From assembly GCA_014338405.1 (NCBI GenBank), contig JTDE01000115.1, positions 117,109-181,108 of the forward strand: 64,000 bases of DNA. Reading direction: 5' to 3'. Both the position numbers and the translations under genes were made by a program. Below are positions 25,601 through 36,989 of this stretch, one piece after another (positions within the stretch are counted from its first letter, which is position 1; every line of letters begins with the position of its first letter). The stretch is from Paragonimus skrjabini miyazakii (lineage: Eukaryota > Platyhelminthes > Trematoda > Plagiorchiida > Troglotrematidae). The notes under the pieces are model-generated. The model had not been told where the DNA came from and ran no database searches. It saw only the letters and a program-made list of their open reading frames with translations.

Positions 25601-26280
25601 ATCTCAGCCACTACATGCGGATACTTATTGTGTTCACTTTTCATCATGCACCACACTCAATTGCCCCCTGATTATAATCATACCACTTAATTAATCTGAT
25701 AATTTTGAATGATTTTTCATGAACGTTTACTATAATGCAGGTTGTTATCACGATCTTAAGACACCGTGATAATGAGCACAAAAAGTTGGCGTCAATTATT
25801 TTGAGAATGTTGATTTCACTAGCTTCTAATGAGAACATAATGTTCTTACAAAGTTAAATTGAGAAGCCTCCTTCTAGTGAATGCTTCGAACAACCACGAA
25901 AATTTGCATATATGAGCAAAGCAGATTAACACGAATTTGTGTAGTTCTCAGCCATCACCGTTCAAACAGATAAAATGCAAGCAGGTTGCTCTGTTGCAAA
26001 CAAAGTTCACTGGGAACATGTTCACTCACTCTGAGTAGAGCATTGGTTGTTGTCTAAGTTTTAATTAACCATTGATGTTTCGTATTCACTCAAAGCTCTA
26101 GGTCAAAATTAGTATCTATTCGTCACAAATCAGAAGAACAACGAATATATCACAACCCCGAACGATAATATATCATGGTATATAATCGAATCCAGGATAT
26201 GGTCAGTGACGACAACACAGTATTAATAAAAGTCGGTTTCACAATACATTCAACTGAGTTAAGAGATTTAAAACATTGAG
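22630..26280. other. No recognised gene
   Basis: AT-rich sequence with only short ORFs on either strand (24923-25126 and 25644-25838, minus). No repeat from elsewhere in the window or domain signature was noticed. Confidence 0.5.
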
Positions 26281-26323
26281 TTCCCTTAATCCATTTAGTC
26301 AAAACAGAGGGAAGACATATATC

Positions 26324-26361
26324 GCGAGATGTTAACATTTTGATTTACTCTCATCAGTCGC
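26324..26361 (-). ncRNA. Hammerhead ribozyme motif, mutated copy in opposite arm
   Basis: This is the mirror copy of the motif in the other arm. CTGATGA (reverse complement of 26351-26357), stem III with TTAA loop and the ATC cleavage triplet are kept. Stem I has four Watson-Crick pairs (GCGA/TCGC). The catalytic core GAAA is AAAA here (26338-26341), so the core G is lost and this copy should be inactive. Taken together the two arms imply an intact ancestor. Confidence 0.5.
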
Positions 26362-26483
26362 CAACGTAAAACTAGCGATTTATGATTGAACTATTAGAGT
26401 GAGAAAGGTCAGAACTATGTGGTTGGTTCGTTCAATTGTTGTTGCTATACGCAGTTTGTATAAAAATTGCTAGTTTTACGTTG

Positions 26484-26521
26484 GCGACTGATGAGAGTAA
26501 ATCGAAATGTTAACATCTCGT
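26484..26521 (+). ncRNA. Minimal type I hammerhead ribozyme motif (intact core)
   Basis: The conserved core is present in order: CTGATGA at 26488-26494; a G-C closing pair (26495/26503) on a short stem II; GAAA at 26504-26507; stem III of three pairs (A-T, T-A, G-C) capped by TTAA at 26510-26513; and the cleavage triplet ATC at 26515-26517. Flanking bases 26484-26487 (GCGA) pair with 26518-26521 (TCGT) as stem I, with one G-T pair. Stem II is only two pairs. Small type I hammerheads are known from Penelope-like and other retroelements, including in flatworms. The fold is by eye; activity is unproven. Confidence 0.55.
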
Positions 26522-26562
26522 GATATATTTCTTCTCTCTGTTTTGACTAAATGAGTTAAGAG

Positions 26563-28156
26563 AGTTTGAAGAGTTTGTGCTATCTGGTGAATATCTGCTT
26601 GTTGTTTTGTTGTAAGTCAGAACAAATATGCGTCAGCAGTCGATCCAGATCGCAACCTACATTGTTTGTATTAGGTATAGTAAGTAACACCTGTCAGAGT
26701 GCGTAACTATGGCGATTCTTGAAACCGTACAGCTAACCACTTATCTGAGCAAGTGACCACCCAACCTCTAATATTAGGGAGCGTACCGTAAATACGTACA
26801 AAACAGTCGCTAAGTCAGATGAGTGAATTGAGTTTTGGATGGCCAGTGTCAAACGATATACATGTTTCATTGTTCAATTTACGCACCGAGAGGATAATGA
26901 TTGTATGCAACAGCCCACGTGGTAAGCTAGTTTGGATCGGTTTAGACTTAAGCAAGGTTGATTGGAATGACAAACAACCCCCAAATATAATGACCACATG
27001 ATGAGGAGATACTCAGTGCAAAGGATTAAGTGATCCGAGTGCACATGGTCAAATTAATAGTTGTTATGCATTTGAGGATGGAAACCGTCATGACAGTTTA
27101 TGTTAATACCGCTAGCAAGTAAACAAACACAGAGTTTACTTATGTCATCATTAAAGTAAATGGGAAATCAGTCGGACACCACAGTTTTCAATTATCTTGT
27201 TACCCAGATGGCACAACTAAGTAAGTAAGTATATAAACTCGTGCGGTATGATGTATTTTAAGGATTATTCAAACAGGAATCTAATTTCTGTAAAAGTAGA
27301 AAAATAACCAAGTTCAGCATCGTTCATACGCTACCACTGAATCGTGTAAGTGAGAAAGCCATCTGACAGTGCTTAGGCATCAAGGTAGAAACGGAATACA
27401 GAACACAGATACATGAAGATGTTTCTAGTAAGCTGAAGGTTTGTGCGTAGGTTTAGGCAGCGTAAGTCCTGGGCTGTTAATATGAAAACAAAAACCATAC
27501 CAGCGTAGAACAAAAGTATAGAGATTATCTGGAAACATTGCACTGAAATCTAATCGTATACTACAAGTAATAGCTTCAGACTTAAGCGAACGGGAAATCC
27601 ATTAAACTAAAATGCTGCATTTTCTCATATATCGAAATTATTTTCTGTAACAACATAAACGTTGGCACGTTAAAAATTGTTTTGTAGTTAGGAAGACTTG
27701 TTAGATCAGAAGTGACTCAATTGTAAAAACGTACGCTACTTCGATTCAAACGGACGTCGATAGTTCTCACAACTTGTTCTCCTTTATATTAAAACTTACT
27801 TATAATGTATCTGTTTATAAGTGTATATGTCGTAAGTAATACGAAAACCACTGGATACCGCAAGACTGCCGCGTACACCTGCAACAGTTTCGTCAAATCG
27901 TACCTCATAGGTCAACAGTGTGTGTGTGTCAAACGAGTGAGTCATAAATTCAATTCACCTACCGGTACGAACCAAACTGTTACGACATTAATAAACTGAA
28001 AATTAAACGAAATGAAATTGTAAGCATATGACAAATTTTCAGATATACAGACGACATATACCTTTACGTTCAGCAGTATAGCCAAAAAAAGATTGTAAAC
28101 GGGAATTGATAAAAAAAATTAACTTCTGAAAACTACATCACCTTGAAATTGGTCCA
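26563..28156. other. Possible 5' region of the Penelope-like element, otherwise unassigned
   Basis: No coding block was recognised between the ribozyme-bearing inverted repeat and the first Penelope-like coding remnant. Short ORFs at 26815-27001 (both strands) and 27805-27999 have no recognised domain. If the inverted repeat is the element's terminal region, this would be its leader. Confidence 0.3.
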
Positions 28157-28956
28157 AAGGTAGGTGAGACTGATGATGACGAGCTTTGACCTTTTGCGCG
28201 TTTGCAAAAGACTGTCGATTTTTTACTGGATTGTAAAATAACACCGTATAGTCGTAATAGCATTTACATTGAAACCGACTTTGGGGACGCAGTTAATCAG
28301 TTGTCAAATCTTCAGCCAACTACTGCTGACAAATCAGACTGACTTAAAACCCAACTGGTTGATGTAACTAATGTGTTTACCATAACTCCGATCAACAACC
28401 TGTGTGCGACCACAAAAAGTAACGCCTGTAATCCTTATGAGAACTTAATTCAAAAAGTTAGTGATACTTCAGCCAGACAAGGGCTTTGGGACAGTCTTTT
28501 AGACAGAGACGCTTATACGAAGAAGATATTATCAATGTTTTTTGACCAAACTAAATTTCAGCAGATGGACACAGTGGAAAATGCCACTGAAATAGAAGGT
28601 TCCGTAATACGACATCTTCAACTTCTCTTACAACTGTGTACAGCTTACGATATGACGACCGAATCCTTTAGCCGTGTGAGTCGTTATCATCTCAACAACT
28701 AAGCTTCCCTAAGACAAACAAGTTTTAAACGACTCTTAGGTCTATCCTGGTGCTGACAAATTTTCCATAAATTGACACGCTGGTTGGTCAACATCACAGT
28801 TCCATTACAACGAAAGTGTCAGGCCTATTCTACTAAAGATACTTTTCAGTTGATCACTGACTTGTACAGCATGAATCTCACTAATGAGCCGATGTGTTTC
28901 ATCGACGTTTAGTCGCTATTCACATATGTCCCGCTACAAGAGAAAACTGATTATTT

Positions 28957-29307
28957 GTGAATATTCGTGAGCCCGTTAAAACGAGCCACACCACTATACC
29001 TCTGCCTAGTGATATTCTATGGAAAACTTTGCTGTTATGCAATGAAAACGTCCGTTTCTTTTTTCTTGATCGGTGCTACCGCCAAATCGATGGGGTAGCC
29101 ATGGGAAGTCCATTAGGGCCCATGTTAGCTGACTTTTTTATGCTAAGGTTTGAACAAGAGTTAGTCGGAGACATAGCGAGTCTGTCATACTACAAACACC
29201 ACGTTGATGATACACTAGTATTCAGTCGGTTCAAACAGGCAATAAATAACCTAGTGCAGCGCTTAAGTAGTTTTCGTCCCAATCTGACGGTAACGTGTGC
29301 ATTTTAG
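28957..29307 (+). pseudogene. Penelope-like RT catalytic fragment
   Basis: An open stretch of 116 codons has the two most diagnostic Penelope RT blocks: YRQIDGVAMGSPLGPMLADF and, further on, YKHHVDDTLVFSRF. The VDD aspartates bind the catalytic metal ions. QxDGVAMGSPLGPxLAD is typical of Penelope-like RTs rather than LINE RTs. A stop at 29305 interrupts before the conserved NNxLxFLD motif, which continues right after it. Confidence 0.9.
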
Positions 29308-29356
29308 ACTGATAATTGTTTGCAGTTTTTGGACATACTCATAAGACGCCGGGAAG

Positions 29357-29701
29357 ATGGCTGTATGGATAGATGTCTATAGGAAGTCCATGTGGTCCGG
29401 TCAACATCTAAACTTTAGTAAATCTACACTGTCCCATCACAAGCACGCACTAGTGAATAAACCATTCACCCGAGCAAGCCGAATCTGTACACAAGACAGA
29501 CTTGCGAAGGAATTAGGCTTGATCATGTCTGTAATGAAGTCTAATGGTTATCCAACAGGGGTCACAGAAAGGCATAATGGACCGAAACCGCCGTCCGAAG
29601 AGGTGGTCACTGTGAAAAGGAAGGTTCTTATAGACTTGCCCTTAAAAGGTGGTCACAGTACGCATCAAACGAGGCAAAGACTAACGAATTCGGTTAGGTG
29701 A
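29357..29701 (+). pseudogene. Penelope-like RT C-terminal fragment
   Basis: An open stretch includes VYRKSMWSGQHLNFSKS, SHHKHALVNKPFTRASRICT and LAKELGLIMSVMKSNGYP. These correspond to the Penelope signature VYRKPTxTGxYxNFxS..P..YK..L...L..RA..I......L..EL......L..NGYP. The following linker and the GIY-YIG domain are decayed at 29757-30110. Confidence 0.85.
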
Positions 29702-29756
29702 ATAGTTAACGCGGCCGAATTCTGTGTATCAGCTTGGAACCAGAGGCTGCTTGTGT

Positions 29757-30110
29757 CTTCAACCAAAGGAGATCAGCCTGTCGGTGGAACCTCACATTGT
29801 ATCTACCAGTTTATAGGACTGCAAATAAGGTTACATAAGCTGAACCGAAAGCTGTTTGATTTCCAGAACAGAGAAACGTTAAATGGGTGCATAATGCTGT
29901 ATTAAAGAAGAACGCTAATGTCGTTGAAATACGCAGGCAACTAGTGTTCGCAGTTAAAAGGCACGTCCTGATCAATGGCCACATTGTCGACCCAGCTTGT
30001 GCATTCACAATTCCATTAAATCAATCCAGTCCAAGATTCTTGCGGTTTGCTGAGTCAGTCGCAATCAGTCGGTTGAAGCAGGTTTTGTGAGCTTAGAAAC
30101 AGTTGTTCGT
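29757..30110 (+). pseudogene. Decayed GIY-YIG endonuclease region of the Penelope-like element
   Basis: CIYQFIGLQ near 29800 sits where the GIY block is expected but has lost the motif residues. ECHIVDP-like text (NGHIVDPACAFTI) and SPRFLRFAESVAISRLK near 29980-30085 match the conserved distal part (HL...GH.VD....F.I......R..AES.AI..L.P). Frameshifts separate the pieces. It is assigned by position after the RT and by these distal matches. Confidence 0.65.
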
Positions 30111-31899
30111 GAACTTGAACCCTCTCTGGACTTAGCGACCTTTCCTAACCAGCCGAATGACTATTCATCTTACCCCTCCCAACTGTTCGATAGAAAAAAT
30201 TCCTTTCATGTTATTGTATATTTGGTGGTGACAAATCAATACGAACTGCTTGCCTCTGCCAGTTTTTGTGTTTTTCCATCTTTGTTCAAAGTCCTGACGA
30301 GAATCAACTGATTTGTACCTCCCTATTATGGATAACATTATGTGCACGATGCAGTATGATTAGACAGCCTGCTGCAAATGGAATCAGTTGATGCATCTAC
30401 TACTTGTTATAGATCAGCGACAGTCACATGTCCTACCTATTTTCTTTGTCTGTTTTTCCAAATAAGTAAACATTTACGGTACACCTAAAGGAGAGTCGTG
30501 TTTAACGGTGTCTTGTTTACATGCCGGTCATAGTTGCCTAGAACATTGGAAATGTTACAGCGCCGTCGGAACGTTCAGGTGTCACCGGCTCCCACTAAGG
30601 GGAGAGTAAACAAACATTGTGTTTCAAAATGTGCGCTCTAGAAATCTGGAGAGAGGCCGACACCGGTTTTGCACTTCAGAATTCGTAATGCAAATCGGAA
30701 GATACCTAGGTTCGCGGTGTCCAAATGCAGGAAATGTAAAACAGTTTCATTACCCTACATTCCTTCACAGTGTACCCGGATAACTACATCAGTATTCTGA
30801 AATTACTTTCTTGAAAGGAGACAGAATTTTCTCCTGCAAACTCACAGTTGTTCATTGTGGATAATTGATCCTGCCGTGAGAGCGAAACAAAAAGCACCCG
30901 CAGTTTTTCTCCCAAATAGTATGCAGTGTTAAAATCAAACAACTGTTTCGTCAATTAACCCCAAATATTTGATATATCCACGGGAAGTTATCGGATCAGG
31001 AGTTTGAAAAGAACATGTTGTTAGAATGTTTGCCAACCTTCATACGTTTCAATGATACACCATGAAAGTCATTTTCTGTAATGCTCGTGTGATCTGTGTA
31101 ATTATCTTTTGCATATGATCGGTGGTTTCACGAGTGAGTTAACCTATTTGTTACATTGGTACTAGTGAAAGGAATGGAAAATCAACAAACCTGATCATAA
31201 AATTTTATGATTTAAAGAATAACAAACTAGTGACGAAGGCGAGCAGCCTCCTTTGGCCATAAACGACCGGGAAGGTGATGCAAACCATGTTGAGTCAACA
31301 GGTGTACAAACAGTCAGATCTAGCAACGTAATGCATTAATTTAGACTACTTCCTCTGTTGCGCAGGACATTCACACATTTACCTAAACATGCTCCGAAAT
31401 TTGGTTCTATTTTCAATTAACTTTCATAGAAGTCGATAAAATGGAATCCGTGGAGGTTTGTTAATTCTCCCCAGAAAAGCGGTCATATCTACGGGTTTGT
31501 TAATTTATTTCTCAGACAGAGTGCAAATTCTCCATCAAGACGTGTTCAACCAAGACTAGCCGGTTACCAGACTGGAATGGCGCACTGGACTTTGGAATGA
31601 ATAGAAACCCTTTGTTACCATTCCGGACATAGCTGGCAAGATATCCTAGTGACGTCAGTCTTATACTTACTAAGACATAACGGAAGATGATTCATGACTA
31701 CCAGCCTGAAAAGGTACAATTTAAAAATAATTATTTCCTGGAGCATGCACGAAAGCACGCAGGCAAATTAGAAGTGTAGTGTAGCCTAGATTCATAGCTC
31801 ATTAACAGACATCCTGATAAACGACCAGATGAATCAGCTAAGTAAGGAATGAACTTTAGACGAATTATCACATCTGACAATTTATGTTCAACTTGTATT
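30111..31899. other. No recognised gene
   Basis: Sequence 3' of the Penelope-like relic. No second inverted-repeat arm or ribozyme core was found here, so the 3' end of that element is undefined. ORFs are short. Confidence 0.45.
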
Positions 31900-32070
31900 C
31901 TTTCGATTTATACCCACAGGTATAAATTGAGTATCACTCACAACTGATCACAATTGTTGCATTCCCATGGACTTTCCAATCGGTCCCTTTCGGAAGAAAA
32001 CACTAGATACGAGTTTCGTTCCTGATAGAGCTCGTCAGTAGTGCATGTCTTTGTCACGGCCACCTGCATT
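31900..32070 (-). repeat. tRNA-headed repeat, tail fragment
   Basis: On the minus strand this matches the tail region of the ~430-bp repeat: the AAACTCGTATCTAGTG, GGGACCGATTGGAAAGTCCA and GGAATGCAACAATTGTGAT blocks correspond to the equivalents at 62380-62460. The head is missing or too diverged to follow beyond about 32070. Confidence 0.6.
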
Positions 32071-34010
32071 TTCGTTTTGCTCCACATCACTCATGAGAAG
32101 TACTTGAAACGAATAGGCTTTCTTTTGTTGTTTCATCACAAAACTAATTACGGCAGATTTTTTCTATATCAACGATGCCATACAAACGCAATGGGGAAAT
32201 TATCGTCTATGTGCGAATTATCAGGTTTCGCGTCCAAATCGCACACCGATTGATAAATGGGTTGTACACTATGAGGTTGATTGCCAGATAATGAAAAACT
32301 CAAATAGCTTTCGCAATTTTAGGAAATACGAAGTATTTTGGGGAACATATTGCTGAAGAACGTTCATGAATGGCAGTGACTTCTCCAATTATTATCGAGC
32401 TAGATCTCCTCTGTTTTTACTGTACATAAATAAACTGTTGGATTGGACGAAATGGGTGGTGTGATAGCCTGTTAGCGCACTGCTGATTTGTTGAGATTAA
32501 CCTGCTTGAACAATCGTAGTTTGTTGACTAATTGGAACATAAGATTGGCTCATCTGATGGTTTGACCTGTTCCGCACGTTTATTAGGACATTTAAATGCC
32601 ATCACTTGCCCAATTCTTGGATCATCCTCCAAAAAAGTTGCTGTGTTCGTCTAGCCGAGATGACCGATTCTGTATTGACGAACAGCTTACATGTTATCCA
32701 AATTACCTTAATTGCTGTGATCACCAATTCTACGTAAAATGCCGACCGAGCCATACCTTATTCATCACTGTTTTTTCACGTCATGGACACTTTTTTATTA
32801 TTGACCTCGAAGGCAATTAACTTTGAACGACTCATTGATGGTCTAGTCAACATCTGGGGCCGTTTCCAATTTCCCATTGACCAACTAAATTGCTCACTTT
32901 CACAGCATGCTTTTGCTCACTTTATGATGTCTTGGATCAACGTTGTTTATTAGTAGTTTAATGCTAAATTGAATCCAAAGAGCCGTTCACCCGATATATT
33001 AACCAAGTTCCGCTTTGATTTTTGTATCATCCTAAATTGAGTTAGATACAACAGATGATTTCAATTTGAAAACGTGCCCTACATTGATAACCGGTTGTAT
33101 GCAATAAAGGTTTATTACCGGAAATCTAAATGGTTAAAGTGTTGTTGATGATGGTATCAGAAGCGATATAAATGTTAACTTCTGTGCGCTGCTTCCATAA
33201 ACATACCATTCAAGCGTTTCAGATATCATTCCAACATTTTTAATAACCGGTTGGAAAATCACATTTTACAATATTCGTTGTATTATTGTGGTTATAAAGT
33301 GTCAGACTGTTGAATCAAAGTAGACGTATTTTCGTTTTAAGGGTAATATAAACATACGGAAATTTACTGGACACATTAACTTTTATGTTGCGGAAGAGAA
33401 TATCGATTCAATAAGTGTTTGTCTTAAGGATTCAAACCAGTTAGGTGATCGACGCAGAAATGGACTACTCAACTGTGGATTCCGCGATTAGATGTAGTCC
33501 TGGCAGTGCCCATTCCTATTCTTGCAGACTGCGCCTACTGACGTTACCTTGTGAGCGAGCCTGCGAGGCAAGTCCACAAGAACTCACTGCATGCAGTTTC
33601 ATTATGTACTTTCCATCAAGTAATCTTATTTACAGTTGTAATTTGTCATTACTTGGTAGTGCAATATTCTCATAATCACCTACACTCACGCTGACAGAAC
33701 CTAGAGAAATAGAACGTAGTGAAAGTACACATCATTTTCTATAAAAACGTCATTTATTTGGTAAAAAAGTGCGATCTATATCGAAGCAGCCTGCCAATTT
33801 TTCATACACATAATTGCATCTTGCTCACTGCATAGCATTAGCACCATCTAGTTGACCCACACACGCACAGACGCATATTATCTACATCAGTTTCACCCCC
33901 CAGTTATTGGGCTTGGAATTTGGCCAGTCAGTTCAAATGCAGCGCAGTTTGACACAACCACGACAAACCCCATGGGACCTTGGTTCCTTAGCTAATGTGG
34001 TTTTAATTAC
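32071..34010. other. No recognised gene
   Basis: ORFs at 32596-32820 (MPSLAQFLDHPPKKLL...) and 33445-33675 are open but have no recognised domain and no matching partner exons. Confidence 0.4.
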
Positions 34011-34015
34011 AGCAC

Positions 34016-34056
34016 TCCCGAGGAAGGCCAACCAGGATGGTTGAAATAATGAGTAT
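34016..34056 (+). other. Degenerate hammerhead-like / retroelement-end motif
   Basis: CCGAGGAAGGCCAACCAGG followed by ATGGTTGAAATAAT resembles the CTGATGA..GGCC..GGCC..GAAA signature common at retroelement ends that carry hammerheads. The core differs at two of seven positions (CCGAGGA), and stem II (GCCA/TGGT) is imperfect. At most a relic. Confidence 0.25.
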
Positions 34057-36989
34057 TACAACTTGGTCAAAACGCTGTGTTCTTTTCAATTAGTGTTACA
34101 AATGAGGTGTTGTTCACAACTTTCAAAATTTGAGATCAAGACTCGCTGTATACGCACCCCTGACCAGTGATAACAAACTTGAAACGGGTCTTGTAGTTAC
34201 AGTAAATTTTTACCGTCAAACAAATATCTGTCATGCTACTTTATCGGATGCGAAGTAATCTACCTGAATATATGCATATTGTTTTTGGCTGTCAGCACAG
34301 TTAAGACCAACCGTTTACAAACACCTGTTGTGCTACTTTTCAGTGCGACTGAGATACACAGACTTTGGTTGTCACCAACATGGAAGCCACTTCGACACAC
34401 ACGTCTTCCATTGAATTATGACTGTAGTTGTATAGCGAGAGAAACTAGGACAACGGTTTAATTTTACCGGGTTATTAGGTCATTCTACAAGTTTCCTCGA
34501 ATGTTATGGTTGTTTACCTTGTCCCAGTGAACTTGAAAGCTATATTCCAAACTTGTACCAGCTAACTATCTCAATCTTTCCGTTGATCCGTCAGTTTTCT
34601 GAAATTGGGTTTTTACCGTCAACTCTTTGATAGACGTCTTCAATATGAACGGCTTTCAAGACTATATTGTCGATGGTACTTTCTTAAGTAATTTATGACA
34701 TCTAAAGAAGATAATGTTTACACAATTACTACAAATGAATCTGCAGCAAGTTAGGGAAATGTGTCCCACCTATTGCTAAAAATATTCTGTTGAATGTACG
34801 ATCTTTTCTGAAGATGTATTTTGTATTTTATAAGTCGAATTTGATGAACTTCAAAGCAATGAACAACTAGAATCCAAATGCATGCATCGAGTAATTCATG
34901 TGGAAAAACTTTTCTAATAAAACCGAGCGATCGAGAATGAGGCCGTGTTATCTGTGTTTATCTCTCTACAAGTTAACGTTTCTCAAGTTAGTATGTGGGT
35001 TCCTTACAGTTTGCGGTGCAACTATAGCGCAGCTGTAAAATGAATATCACAGTGTATGTTGTCATTAGGTATTGATTTACTAACATTTCTCCTGTTAAGA
35101 TTAAAATTTGATGTTTTTTGACAGCCACTTCATTTCGTATCTACTTTCCAATATATGCGGCACACCCTGTCTAATCACATTCCAACCGTTCACATATAGT
35201 AGGCTGTCTGATGATGCTGTAATCGATGTCAACCAAGTGTTACACTGATCTGTAATACACCTGTGGGACCAAAAACAGTAAAGTTCTCGCTGTTGTTGAT
35301 CATCTAGTATACTGAGGTATTTTTACGCTTTTCAAATGAGTACCGCCATGTTGAACACTTTATCAATCTTCTATGGTCTCCGACAGAAGTTTGAAACTTC
35401 TGCTTTGTGAATACACAGGTGCGTCCGTAGCAGTTTACTGACCTGCAGATGTATGTTGCTTATTGGTCTAACAGTACAGATGAGACATCACAGCTTTTGC
35501 ATCGTTCTTGCTATTGATATCACATTTTCGTTTCTTGAGACCTCAAAGGAACTTTGGATGAGTCTAAAATCAGTTCATAATGTATACTTGATGTATTCGG
35601 CCCACCAGGAACTGATCACCAAAAGTTGATCGTGATTCGAATCACAGGTTCCTTTCAGTACGGAAGTCTCAGGCAAGCTGATGTTTGGTTTAGCAAGCAG
35701 ATTGTTGTTTTCAAAGTTCAACTCCTGAGATATAAATTCCAAATAAGCTTTACCAGACAAAACAATTTCCAGTTCACGTAATGTGGTCACCCATTTAGAG
35801 ATATGGATAAACATGGTATGTTTCTTTATCTATTCGTACTAATCTAAAGCCACTCAATATTTGTGTTGATTGGTGCAGTTGGCAAGATACAGTCCATGTG
35901 ACAGATATTCATTTCCAATGCATCGTTGATTCAAATCTTCCTGTTCATAGTCCTACGGCACATATGCATAAGACACTACTTCAAAACCTATATCACAGAC
36001 ATCCTGTGATTCAGAATAGTTAAGGTCCATTCCGCCGTATAAATTATAGTTGGTGTGGGACAGAAACAACGACGTGCTGAAGTCACCAACCATTAAGAAA
36101 TTTGGCCCTTTAATATAATACGTTGTTTGCATTCAAACCCTGATCGCACAGCAATGGAGCAACGACCCAGTAGCGGTGAAATCTCTGGTAGTTTCAACAC
36201 AATTAACTTATCGGCGTCTCATCTTATGTTTCCTCACTGTCTGAAGATTCTAATTTACTGATATCTAGGTATGCCTGACCATAACGTAAACACAGCTGTC
36301 TTACTCCGCCGTTTAGTCACGTGAGTTACAGGTGGTTAACGAACGCTGAGTGTCTGCGAATAGGGTATGGTTTCCTACAACCAAACTGTTTACGTTTAAA
36401 GACGCTGATGCGTTATCGTGTGCATCAACTTTCGTACTTTGTTTTAGGTTAATCGCCGACGTGCATTTAGAAAAATAACAGCCCATCGTGTAGGACGAGC
36501 GGGCTAACGTGAGTGAAACTGTCTTCAGTAAAACCATCCTGCAGTTCTGTCTAATGTAACCCCTTACAATACCGAGAATAAGTGTTTTCTTGTGGCACAA
36601 AACCAGATACCCTCTTCACACGCTGGCACAAAATACCAGGTGAATAGGATGCATTTATTTGGCAAGGCAATTCAGTAGTGGATTCAGCATTGTCAGCCCC
36701 TTTTCAATATATGTGGTTTAATTATGACCTATCTTTTCCTTACGTAGTGTTTTCCGAACAAAGTTAAGTGCAAACATTCGCATATGCACACCGAGTATTC
36801 TGGCGGGTTTTCTGGACCATTAGTCTCACCAGCAGCACCGTCTGATTTGACTTCACTTATCACCCAAAAGGAGTATTATCTGAAAATAACTGTGAAGTAA
36901 TGACCAAAAGTAATGGCTAAACTAATATTACAAGCTCCTGTTGCTCTCTTCTGTCAGTGTCCGTCGCTTGCACTTCTCATGAATCTGTC
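34057..36989. other. No clear gene; may include decayed downstream LINE sequence
   Basis: The minus-strand LINE fragment at higher coordinates would be expected to continue into this region, but I could not trace RT motifs below about 36990. The minus ORFs at 36313-36600 and 35575-35814 carry no recognised motif. Confidence 0.35.

Larger units (their letters stand above)
26281..26562. repeat. Inverted repeat, ~100-bp arms, ~80-bp spacer
   Basis: The left arm (26281-26380) and right arm (26463-26562) are reverse complements at about 90% or better by eye, including TTACGTTGGCGACTGATGAG in the right arm. The arms enclose an unrelated spacer of about 82 bp. Each arm contains a hammerhead-ribozyme-like motif, listed separately. 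The structure could be the inverted terminal part of a retroelement, a fold-back element or a local inverted duplication. The right arm has the same orientation as the Penelope-like element 1.6 kb downstream. Confidence 0.85.
28157..30110 (+). mobile_element. Broken Penelope-like retroelement (RT plus GIY-YIG remnant)
   Basis: Penelope-like elements encode a telomerase-related reverse transcriptase fused to a GIY-YIG endonuclease. Pieces in order on the + strand: an N-terminal region (AVNQLSNLQPTTADKSD near 28290); SLLDRDAYTKKILSMFFDQT near 28500; KDTFQLITDLYSMNL near 28850; DVxSLFTYVPLQEKT near 28915; RQIDGVAMGSPLGPMLADFF near 29085; HHVDDTLVFSRF near 29210 (catalytic DD kept); CLQFLDILIRRREDG near 29325; VYRKSMWSGQHLNFSKS near 29380; and a C-terminal HIVDPACAFTI and SPRFLRFAESVAISRLK region near 30000. 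Several stops and frameshifts separate them, so it is dead. Confidence 0.88.
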
